Shown in pieces: positions 50,199 through 56,728 of a stretch of 64,000 nt of DNA. Each line of letters begins with the position of its first letter. The stretch's first letter is position 1. Both the position numbers and the translations under genes were made by a program. This DNA is from Collinsella sp. AF02-46-1 (GTDB taxonomy: Bacteria; Actinomycetota; Coriobacteriia; Coriobacteriales; Coriobacteriaceae), in NCBI RefSeq assembly GCF_003465825.1, contig NZ_QSBV01000007.1:37278-101277 (forward strand), in the 5' to 3' direction. Below the pieces are notes generated by a model that did not search any database, was not told the DNA's origin, and worked only from the letters and a program-made list of their open reading frames with translations.

Positions 50199-50768
50199 TT
50201 AGTTGAGCTTCAGGGCCTTCTGAATGGGCAGATAGAGGGCGCCGACCAGAATGGCGTTAAAGACGGCGGTCATGGCGACGACGGGCAGCATAGCGGCGGC
50301 GAGCTCGCCGACCACGCCAAGCATGGCCATCTTGATAACCATGAAGATGACGCCGGAGACAAAGGTGGTCACGAAGGTAGCGACGATGGCGACGGCAGGC
50401 TTGACCTGACCGTTCTTGCCGGCGGCGTTGACGATGCCGGCCATGAGCATGGCGGCGATGCCCTCGGCGGCAAAATCGACGAACGGCGAAGTGGTGGTGA
50501 TCTGGATCACGGCAGCCGAGATGAGGCCAATGACGAGCGCCTGGCCGATGTTGGGGCGAACGACCAGGATGGTGAGGCAGAAGGCCGAGATGATGAACTC
50601 GGGGCTGATCATGCCGCCCGAGATGCCCGAGATTGCCTTGCCGACGGTGAAGTTGAGGATGAAGCCGGCGGCGAGCAGGATGGCGAGCAGGACGAGGGCG
50701 CGGACATCGAGTTTGCCGCGGTCGGCGGTCTGGACGGTGCGGGGCTGGGCGGCGGTGTTCTGAGACAT
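50199..50768 (-). CDS. ECF transporter S component, probably for tryptophan
   Basis: 189 residues from the ATG at 50768, with GAAAGGA upstream. After a polar N terminus there are five or six helices: ALVLLAILLAAGFILNFTVGK, then ISGGMISPEFIISAFCLTILVV and others. The GGMISPEF motif with the preceding short helix recalls the TrpP group (GGMKPD). The S component binds the vitamin or amino acid and docks on EcfT. The upstream leader peptide with three consecutive Trp codons and a terminator identifies tryptophan as the probable ligand. EcfAT genes downstream on the same strand would complete the transporter. Confidence 0.85.
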   Translation of the reverse strand: MSQNTAAQPRTVQTADRGKLDVRALVLLAILLAAGFILNFTVGKAISGISGGMISPEFIISAFCLTILVVRPNIGQALVIGLISAAVIQITTTSPFVDFAAEGIAAMLMAGIVNAAGKNGQVKPAVAIVATFVTTFVSGVIFMVIKMAMLGVVGELAAAMLPVVAMTAVFNAILVGALYLPIQKALKLN

Positions 50769-50848
50769 GGTGAAAATCCTTTCGGAATGGGAGTGCAAGA
50801 GAAAAGCGGAGGCGCGTGATGCGAATGCGATCGGGCTCGAGATAGAAA

Positions 50849-50880
50849 AAGGCCCCCGGTCGAAACCGGAGGCCTTCCAA
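50849..50880 (-). terminator. Attenuator terminator upstream of the S component gene
   Basis: On the minus strand AAGGCCTCCGG (50876-50866) pairs with CCGGGGGCCTT (50859-50849), followed by TTTCT. It lies between the Trp-rich leader peptide and the S component gene. The segments 50815-50834 and 50923-50942, on either side of it, form a long complementary pair (CGTGATGCGAAT/ATTCGCATCACG plus CGATCGG/CCGATCG) that must compete with or enclose it. Confidence 0.85.
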
Positions 50881-50912
50881 TCACCTAGAGCTAAAAAACA
50901 GGCGTGAGGGAC

Positions 50913-50981
50913 TCACTGTCGACCGATCGTATTCGCATCACGCCACCACCAGTTGTTGAGAGAGTTCATCGTGTTCTTCAT
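50913..50981 (-). CDS. Trp-rich attenuation leader peptide
   Basis: A 22-codon ORF from the ATG at 50981 to the TGA at 50913, with GAAAGGAG about 9 bases upstream. It begins MKNTMNSLNN, has three consecutive Trp codons (50951-50943) and ends RDANTIGRQ. Trp is rare, so a run of three in a short leader followed by a terminator is the textbook sign of ribosome-mediated attenuation. The codons after the Trp run form one arm of the long-range pairing with 50815-50834. A -10-like TATAGT lies at 51045-51040. Confidence 0.85.
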   Translation of the reverse strand: MKNTMNSLNNWWWRDANTIGRQ

Positions 50982-51039
50982 GTTGGTGGCTCCTTTCGTG
51001 ATGCCGTGGCGCGGTCGCACCTAGTTGCTGTTGCGCTGC

Positions 51040-51045
51040 ACTATA
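51040..51045 (-). promoter_or_regulatory. Candidate -10 box of the leader transcript
   Basis: TATAGT on the minus strand within GCTATAGTGC, about 60 bases upstream of the leader peptide start. The matching -35 region (TTCCCC/TCCCCG) is poor. Confidence 0.4.
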
Positions 51046-51106
51046 GCACAGCGAAGTGTGTGCGGGGAAATCTTTTTTAAAAAGATTTCAGGCGGGTTTC
51101 CCGCCG

Positions 51107-51158
51107 GTCAAAAGAGCGGGCTAAGCGGGCGAGGCTGCCATTGCTGCCTTGCCCGCTC
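51107..51158 (-). terminator. Terminator after the C69 dipeptidase gene
   Basis: On the minus strand AGCGGGCAAGGC (51157-51146) pairs with GCCTCGCCCGCT (51135-51124) around a short loop, followed downstream by CTCTTTTG. A separate palindrome (51067-51089, AAATCTTTTT arms) follows and lies upstream of the leader promoter. Confidence 0.7.
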
Positions 51159-51168
51159 AGCTAGGACG

Positions 51169-53112
51169 TTACTCCTTGTTGCGACGGTAGAGGAAGTAAC
51201 CACCGGCGGAGATGACGGCAACGCCAGCGATGGCGAATGCAGCCACCATGCGGCCATCAAAACGATCACCGGTGGTGGGCAGGCCGCCCTTGGTGTTCGT
51301 CTTGTTGGTGGTTACTGTGGTTGTGGTGTCCGACTTGCCAGGCTTCTCAGGCTTGGTGGTGGGCTGCTCGGGCTTAGCGGGCTGCTCGGGGGTGCCGGGC
51401 TGCTCGGGGGTGCCGGGCTGCTCGGGGGTGCCGGGCTGATCCGGGGTGACCGGATCGGTGGCAAGAGCATCCTTGGCGTAAGTGATGGACACCTTGAGGC
51501 CGTTGGTCTCGGTGTTCAGGTCGCTCGGGGTGAAGGGCTCGTCAAAGTTTCCGGCCTTCTGATAGGCGCGCATCTCCTGGAGCAGGGCCTTGCACTTGAC
51601 GTAGGTGTTCTCGGTGGCAGCCTTGCCGGCCTTGTTGGCCAGAGCGGTGCGGCCCTCGGTGGTCGTCTCGGCCAGCATGGCGGCGTCGACTTCCTTGTTC
51701 TGTTCGATGAGCTCGTTCTGGAGTGCATCGAGGTAGGAGCGGACGCTGATACCAAGGGTATCGGGATTCTCAAAGCAGAGGGAGCTGATGTCCATGAGGA
51801 CGTAGTTGATGGAGTTCTCGGGCTCCTCGTTGTTCACGATGTCCGTCTCTTTGCAGTGGTCGAAGGAGACGGTCTGGTCGCTGAAATACGGGCTAACCTC
51901 GGTAATCAGCGCGGAGTAGAAGGGGATGGCGACGGAGTACGCGGCGCGGGAGAGCATTTCCCACTGGATTGTTGCAACCTGGGGATCAAGACCGTTGCGA
52001 ACCTGGAAGACGTGAATCTCGGTGTTGCGCTCGGTGCCGATGGCATAGGCACCGTCAGTGTTGGCGTTAAGGCCCGGGGTATTCTCGCCACGGTTACCGA
52101 GAGAGCGAATCATCTCAAAGGTAGTCCAGTCTTTCTTTCCGGGCTGGAAGAACAGCGGCTGCATCTCGTGGACCAAGGCGCCGGTCGTGGCGCGAGCCTC
52201 TTCGCGCTCGTCCTTGACGATCTCGTAGTCGGTGCCCTCCTGGAGCTCGTTGCCAAAGTAGTTACGGCCCTGGACGTAGCGGGTCCACTGGTGAATACCG
52301 GAATTCTGAATGGTCTCGCCATAGGTTGCGGCGACGTCGAACTTGCCGTCGGTGTACTCGGCAAAGCCCTTCTCCTTAGGCATGGACTCGATGCCCTCGG
52401 AGTGCAGGCAGTTCTCGGGGTCGTTGAGGTCGACATCGTAGTTGAGGTTGCCGATGTTGGGGTTGATCGAGGCGACGTCGTCGGCGAGCTTCATGCCGAT
52501 CCACTGGTGACCGGAAAGCGCGGCAAATAGCCAGGTCTCGTTGTTGTCGGCGATGATGATCTGGTCGTTGGAGCAGACGCCCTGCTCGTCAATCAGGCTG
52601 CCGAGGAGCTCGACGCCCTCGCGGGCCGTGGCGCTCTCGCCCAGGATGACGCTGGCGTAGTTGTACTCGCCGATGCCGGTTTTAGTCAGGGGGTCTGCTG
52701 TCTCGGCATCTGCATTCATACTGGTGCTTAGCGTGGCGGAGCAGGATACGCCCTTCTCGTTGATGCCTGCTTCAGAGTAGGCATCCCAGCGGTTGTCCCA
52801 CTGGGAGGGATGGTCGCGTACATAGGTGTAGCGATACGTGGTCTTGGTCGAGGTGTACATGAACGAAGACTCGTCCGAGCTGTACGTATGTCCCGGGCCG
52901 TGAGAGGGCTCAATGCCAAAGTGCTTAAGATAGCGCGGGCCATAGTCCTCGGAACGGCCGTAGTACGTGTTGCCGTCGGCCGTAAGGTTTTTGCCCATGT
53001 AGACCTGCGTGCAAGCGAGTGCAGAGGTCGGCATGGACATGATGGTTGCAGCTCCAAATGCAAGGCCTATGCCAAGCTTCTTGAGCGCGTTGACGGGGCG
53101 AGTTTTCCTCAT
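51169..53112 (-). CDS. Surface-anchored C69 family dipeptidase
   Basis: 647 residues. A signal peptide (KKLGIGLAFGAATIMSMPTSALA) is cleaved before C34, which becomes the N-terminal nucleophile of the Ntn hydrolase fold (CTQVYMGKNLTADGNTYYGRSEDYG). Residues to about 510 form the PF03577 peptidase. A Pro/Glu/Gly linker follows with PGTPEQ units repeated. The end has LPTTG at 611-615, a membrane helix and RRNKE, a sortase signal. C69 enzymes remove N-terminal dipeptides from small peptides. As a wall-anchored form it probably processes dietary peptides or muropeptides outside the cell. Confidence 0.93.
   Translation of the reverse strand: MRKTRPVNALKKLGIGLAFGAATIMSMPTSALACTQVYMGKNLTADGNTYYGRSEDYGPRYLKHFGIEPSHGPGHTYSSDESSFMYTSTKTTYRYTYVRDHPSQWDNRWDAYSEAGINEKGVSCSATLSTSMNADAETADPLTKTGIGEYNYASVILGESATAREGVELLGSLIDEQGVCSNDQIIIADNNETWLFAALSGHQWIGMKLADDVASINPNIGNLNYDVDLNDPENCLHSEGIESMPKEKGFAEYTDGKFDVAATYGETIQNSGIHQWTRYVQGRNYFGNELQEGTDYEIVKDEREEARATTGALVHEMQPLFFQPGKKDWTTFEMIRSLGNRGENTPGLNANTDGAYAIGTERNTEIHVFQVRNGLDPQVATIQWEMLSRAAYSVAIPFYSALITEVSPYFSDQTVSFDHCKETDIVNNEEPENSINYVLMDISSLCFENPDTLGISVRSYLDALQNELIEQNKEVDAAMLAETTTEGRTALANKAGKAATENTYVKCKALLQEMRAYQKAGNFDEPFTPSDLNTETNGLKVSITYAKDALATDPVTPDQPGTPEQPGTPEQPGTPEQPAKPEQPTTKPEKPGKSDTTTTVTTNKTNTKGGLPTTGDRFDGRMVAAFAIAGVAVISAGGYFLYRRNKE
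51370..51440 (-). repeat. Short tandem repeat in the dipeptidase linker
   Basis: The unit GGGCTGCTCGGGGGTGCC (18 bases, six codons encoding GTPEQP in coding sense) is repeated with few changes. It may vary in number between strains. Confidence 0.75.
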
Positions 53113-53131
53113 TTTCCCTCCCAGCGTGCGA

Positions 53132-53155
53132 AAGCCCTCTGTCGCCAGAGGGCTT
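53132..53155. promoter_or_regulatory. Hairpin upstream of the C69 gene
   Basis: AGCCCTCTG (53133-53141) and CAGAGGGCT (53146-53154) form a 9-base stem with a TCGC loop. It lies 20-43 bases before the dipeptidase start, probably in its leader. No T-run follows on the minus strand. Confidence 0.5.
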
Positions 53156-53340
53156 CAGCCAATAAAGACACCTCATTAGCGTAACGAACTGGAAACAATA
53201 TTCATCTATGAAAGAAACTTACTCGATAAGCGTGATGAAATATGCGATGAGCGGTTAATCGTACTCAGTTTGCAGCTTTACTTTAATAAAGACGCCCTGT
53301 AATTACTGTAGCCGAATAAAGTAGCTGGGAATGCCCGAAA

Positions 53341-53384
53341 TGAAAATCCCCCGCTGTTTGACGAATGCATAAACAGCGGGAGAG
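53341..53384 (-). terminator. Terminator after the lipid kinase and 30-residue ORF
   Basis: CCCGCTGTTT (53350-53359) and AAACAGCGGG (53371-53380) form the stem. On the minus strand it is followed by GGATTTTCATTT. The rest of 53113-53418 (306 bases) shows nothing else beyond the C69 leader. Confidence 0.7.
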
Positions 53385-53418
53385 GCGATAACTGGATGAA
53401 TATCATACCAATGTGGAT

Positions 53419-53511
53419 TTACTTCTTTCGGCGGTGAATCACGTTGATGGCGTAACCGACGAGCATGGCCAAGACGATGACAATAAAGCCGATCAGGGGA
53501 TTGTCGTTCAT
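53419..53511 (-). CDS. 30-residue membrane peptide downstream of the lipid kinase
   Basis: The ORF runs from the ATG at 53511 (GGAGG begins about ten bases upstream) to the TAA at 53419, 9 bases after the lipid kinase stop. It starts MNDNPLIGFIVIVLAMLVGY, ends in the basic HRRKK and is one membrane helix with a positive cytoplasmic end. Translation signals and position in the operon are good. Its role is unknown, perhaps a regulator or anchor for the kinase. Confidence 0.65.
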   Translation of the reverse strand: MNDNPLIGFIVIVLAMLVGYAINVIHRRKK

Positions 53512-53520
53512 GGGGTCCTC

Positions 53521-54438
53521 CTATTTTCCGAGCGGTGAGAATTCGTCGACGATGAGGTCGAGGCATTGCGGAAGCGCGCGGGCTCCAAAGACGCCCGAAT
53601 TGCTGGAGATAATCTCGCCATCGAACTGCATGCCCAGCGACGGGGTGCAGGTGATCTTGGCTTCCTTGGTCTGGATGATCTTGAACTGCGGGCGCCCGAG
53701 TACCTTGCCGGCGGGGTCAAGCGCAGCGGTGATCACAGTAGGCAGCAGCTGCACGGTGCGCACGGGTTCTATGACCGCAATGTCGACCATGCCATCGTTC
53801 ATGCGGCAGTCGGGGAACAGGTTGATGTCGTTTTGGATGACCGAGGTGTTGCCGGCCATGCAGCAGATGCCGTCGAGCTCCTCGACAATGCCGTCATGCT
53901 CAATCGTAAAGTGCGCCACCGTGGGGTTGGGCGTGGCGAGCGCAGAGAGGAAGTAGGCGATCTCGCCGATGTCGTTTTTGGTGGGAGCGGCCTTCATCAT
54001 GATCTCGGCGTCGAAGCCCGAGCCGGCGATGATGATAAAGCCGTGGCGCTTCTCGTTGCCGTCCTCGTCGAGCCAAAAGAGCTCGCCCATGTCGACTTTG
54101 ACCGTGCGACCGGCACGGCAGGCCTTGGCGAGCGCCGCCGCCTCAGGGGCATTGCCGATGTTGTTGAAGAACAGGCAGGCCGTACCGGAGGGGAAGATGA
54201 GCGTGGGGACACCGCATCCGCGCATCTGATCGAGCACGTTGGAGACGGTGCCGTCGCCGCCCGAAACGACCACGCGATCAAACTCGCGCACGTCTGCCAC
54301 GGCGTCCTCGGGCTCCATGCCATCGCCGATGAAGCGCATCACGACCTCGTCGCCGCCTTGCGCGAGGGCGTGCGTGAATGCGTAGATTTCATCTGAGCTG
54401 GGGCCCGATGCCGGGTTGTGGATGATAAGGCAGCGCAT
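53521..54438 (-). CDS. Diacylglycerol kinase family lipid kinase
   Basis: 305 residues. RCLIIHNPASG is the N-terminal nucleotide motif, VVVSGGDGTVSNVLDQM (near residue 57) the DAGK catalytic GGDGT, and FPSGTACLFFNNIGN the following conserved block. The C-terminal beta-sandwich domain ends with MQFDGEIISS. It belongs to the DgkB/YegS group, which phosphorylates diacylglycerol or related lipids at the inner membrane face and recycles DAG from lipoteichoic acid or wall-polymer synthesis. The start at 54438 is divergent from RNase D. Confidence 0.88.
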   Translation of the reverse strand: MRCLIIHNPASGPSSDEIYAFTHALAQGGDEVVMRFIGDGMEPEDAVADVREFDRVVVSGGDGTVSNVLDQMRGCGVPTLIFPSGTACLFFNNIGNAPEAAALAKACRAGRTVKVDMGELFWLDEDGNEKRHGFIIIAGSGFDAEIMMKAAPTKNDIGEIAYFLSALATPNPTVAHFTIEHDGIVEELDGICCMAGNTSVIQNDINLFPDCRMNDGMVDIAVIEPVRTVQLLPTVITAALDPAGKVLGRPQFKIIQTKEAKITCTPSLGMQFDGEIISSNSGVFGARALPQCLDLIVDEFSPLGK

Positions 54439-54536
54439 ACTTACGTTCCCGTTCTGTGACTAACCGAGTATAGTTGTAAGGCAATGCCGATATCCTACCC
54501 GTGTTTTTCGGGCCTAACCTTATTCGATGGGTTGAT

Positions 54537-55670
54537 ATGTACATTTCCACACATCAGGCTCTACTCGACTTTTGCCAGCGCGCCCGTGAGTTTGACGCGA
54601 TTGCCGTCGATACCGAGTTTTTGCGCGAGCGCACGTTCCATCCGCGCCTGTGTTTGGTTCAGATTGCCACCCCTGCCGAGAGCGTCGCGGTCGACCCTCT
54701 GGTGATCGACGACCTGTCGCCGCTGGCCGAGCTTATGGCCGACGAGAGCGTGACCAAAGTCTTCCACGCCTGCTCGCAGGATATGGAGGTTATGCTCCAT
54801 ACCGTGGGCGTGCTGCCGCGTCCCATTTTTGACACGCAGGTGGCCGCCGCCTTTTTGGGCGAGCGCCAGCAGATTTCCTACGGCGCGCTCGTTCAGACGT
54901 TTTGCGGCGTCTCATTGCCCAAGACCGAGTCGCTGACCGACTGGTCGCGCCGCCCGCTGACCGATAAACAGATCGAGTACGCGATCGATGACGTCAAGTA
55001 CCTGATCGTTGCCTATACCGAGATGATGAGCCGCCTGCGCGAGCTGGGCCGTGTGGACTGGGTGCTCGACGAGCTGCGCCCGCTGGCTGATGAGTCGCAC
55101 TATCGCGCCGATCGCCACGAGGCGTTCCGCAAGGTCAAACGCATCAATTCGTGCAGCCGTCACCAGTTGGGCATCGCGCGCGAGCTCGCCGCCTGGCGCG
55201 AGGACCGCGCCGAGCGCCGTAACATCCCACGCAAGTGGGTCATGTCCGACGACACGCTGCTTGCGCTCGTTAAGCGCAATCCCGTGCGCGTTGAGGAGTT
55301 CCGTAGCATTCGCGGTACCGATCAGTTGGGGGAGCGCGACGTGGACGGTGCGCTCATGGCCATCAAGCGCGGCGCGAGCTGCCCGCACGATCGCCTGCCG
55401 CTCATGGTGCGCGGGCATCGTCAGATCTCGCCGGAGCTGGAGAGCGTGACGGACCTGATGTATGCGCTCATCCGCCTGGTTGCCGAACGCTCGGGAGTGG
55501 CGACCTCGGTTATTGCCTCGCGCGATGACCTGGCCGACTACATTGAGCATCCCGAGCAGAGCCCCCTGCGTGAAGGCTGGCGTTTTGAGCTTGTGGGCTC
55601 GCGTCTGGACGATCTGCTTTCCGGCAATATGGGACTCACCGTGAAGGACGGAAAGATTGAGTTGTTATAG
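54537..55670 (+). CDS. rnd: Ribonuclease D
   Basis: 377 residues from the ATG at 54537. The first codons, YISTHQALLDFCQRAREFDAIAVDTEF, carry the first DEDD residues, D and E. FHACSQDMEVM and the DIRV-type FDTQVAAAFLG hold the second Asp, and DDVKYLIVAY the final motif. The middle HRDC domain is the ARELAAWREDRAERRNIPRKWVMSDDTLLAL block, with a second HRDC-like region before the C terminus. RNase D trims tRNA 3' ends. Its stop is followed after 7 bases by hairpin and repeat copy 3. Confidence 0.92.
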   Translation: MYISTHQALLDFCQRAREFDAIAVDTEFLRERTFHPRLCLVQIATPAESVAVDPLVIDDLSPLAELMADESVTKVFHACSQDMEVMLHTVGVLPRPIFDTQVAAAFLGERQQISYGALVQTFCGVSLPKTESLTDWSRRPLTDKQIEYAIDDVKYLIVAYTEMMSRLRELGRVDWVLDELRPLADESHYRADRHEAFRKVKRINSCSRHQLGIARELAAWREDRAERRNIPRKWVMSDDTLLALVKRNPVRVEEFRSIRGTDQLGERDVDGALMAIKRGASCPHDRLPLMVRGHRQISPELESVTDLMYALIRLVAERSGVATSVIASRDDLADYIEHPEQSPLREGWRFELVGSRLDDLLSGNMGLTVKDGKIELL

Positions 55671-55677
55671 GTATATA

Positions 55678-55816
55678 GTTACGCGGTTTTACCAAACCGC
55701 GTAACAGCTCGACGCTGCAAACGGCCGAGAGCGGCAATCTGACGTTCAATCGTCGCTCGCGTACCAAAGTACGCGTCGCTTCTCTTTCACGTCACCTTGC
55801 TCGCTCTCGGCCGTTT
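55678..55816 (+). repeat. 3'-end structured repeat, copy 3 (after RNase D)
   Basis: Hairpin GTTACGCGGTTT/AAACCGCGTAAC (55678-55705), then CTCGACGCTGC, then a 98-base palindrome (55719-55816) with arms AAACGGCCGAGAGCG/CGCTCTCGGCCGTTT, inner stem CTGACG/CGTCAC, conserved CGTTCAATCGTCG, apex CGCGTAC/GTACGCG and CTTCTCTTTC. Confidence 0.85.
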
Positions 55817-55908
55817 TCGCTGACATTGCCAAAACATCGATGTTGATTTGCCTGCTGGGCGAGTGGGTAGAATGCCTCCAACGTGTAACTCGATTCGGAG
55901 GAATTCGT

Positions 55909-56613
55909 ATGCCCTACTACTATGGATACGGCTTTGGCATCGACCCGCTGTACCTGCTGGTTGTGCTTGTCTGCACGGTGCTTGGCCTTGCCGCACAGAA
56001 CTATATCAATTCGACGTACAAGACGTGGTCCAAGGTTCGCTCGGACGGCGACACGGGCGCTGCGGTCGCGCGCCGCATGCTCGACGCCAACGGCTGCAAT
56101 GCCGTGGGTATCAAGGGCGTCGCTGGTGAGCTTACCGACCACTACAACCCGCAGGACAACAATCTGTATCTGTCGGATTCCAACCGTTCGGGCGGCTCGG
56201 TCGCAAGCGTTGCTGTCGCTTGTCACGAGGCAGGCCATGCCGCTCAGCGTCAAAGCGGCTATACCATGATGAAGGTACGCACCGCCCTCGTGCCGGTCGT
56301 CAACTTTACCCAGAACACTTGGACCATCGTGCTGCTCATGGGCCTGTTTATGAACATCGCGGGACTCACGACCCTCGCGCTGATCTTCTTCTCGTTTAGC
56401 GTGCTGTTCCAGTTCGTTACGCTGCCGGTCGAGATTGACGCCAGTCGGCGCGCCGTGGCGTATATTGAGCAGTCGGGTATGAGCTCCAAGCAGGTCAACG
56501 GTGCCAAGAAGGTCTTGACGGCAGCCGCGCTTACCTACGTGGCGGCGGCACTCACCTCGATTATTCAGCTGCTCTATCTTATGGCTCGCTACAACAGAAA
56601 CTCCAACCGATAA
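55909..56613 (+). CDS. Zinc metallopeptidase, membrane-bound (PF04298/YugP family)
   Basis: 234 residues from the ATG at 55909, with GGAGGAAT upstream. A hydrophobic N-terminal helix (IDPLYLLVVLVCTVLGL) precedes the soluble part, which contains NLYLSDSNRSGGSVASVAVACHEAGHAAQ, with the zinc HExxH as HEAGH. Two more helices (WTIVLLMGLFMNIAGLTTLALI and following) and a DIDASRRA-like EIDASRRAVAYIE carry the third zinc ligand region. The C terminus is another helix (AALTYVAAALTSIIQLLYL). YugP-type proteins are conserved and intracellular-facing with unknown substrate. Confidence 0.88.
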   Translation: MPYYYGYGFGIDPLYLLVVLVCTVLGLAAQNYINSTYKTWSKVRSDGDTGAAVARRMLDANGCNAVGIKGVAGELTDHYNPQDNNLYLSDSNRSGGSVASVAVACHEAGHAAQRQSGYTMMKVRTALVPVVNFTQNTWTIVLLMGLFMNIAGLTTLALIFFSFSVLFQFVTLPVEIDASRRAVAYIEQSGMSSKQVNGAKKVLTAAALTYVAAALTSIIQLLYLMARYNRNSNR

Positions 56614-56629
56614 CAAATTGGGTCGCTGG

Positions 56630-56660
56630 GCGCCGCGGGGATTTGTGTCCCCGCGGCGCT
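56630..56660 (+). terminator. Strong hairpin between zinc peptidase and xseA genes
   Basis: GCGCCGCGGGGA (56630-56641) and TCCCCGCGGCGC (56648-56659) are perfect 12-base arms. No T-run follows on either side, so it may be a factor-dependent or stabilising structure. Confidence 0.6.
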
Positions 56661-56728
56661 GTACTATGTGTTGGACTTGAATTTGCGCAGGGCCAGAGCC
56701 TTTGTGCACGATAACGAAAGGAGGTTGC

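Noticed and set aside
51370..51440. Tandem repeats considered as a CRISPR-like array
   Set aside because: Units are contiguous 18-base codon multiples without spacers and encode the Pro-rich wall linker of the C69 dipeptidase.
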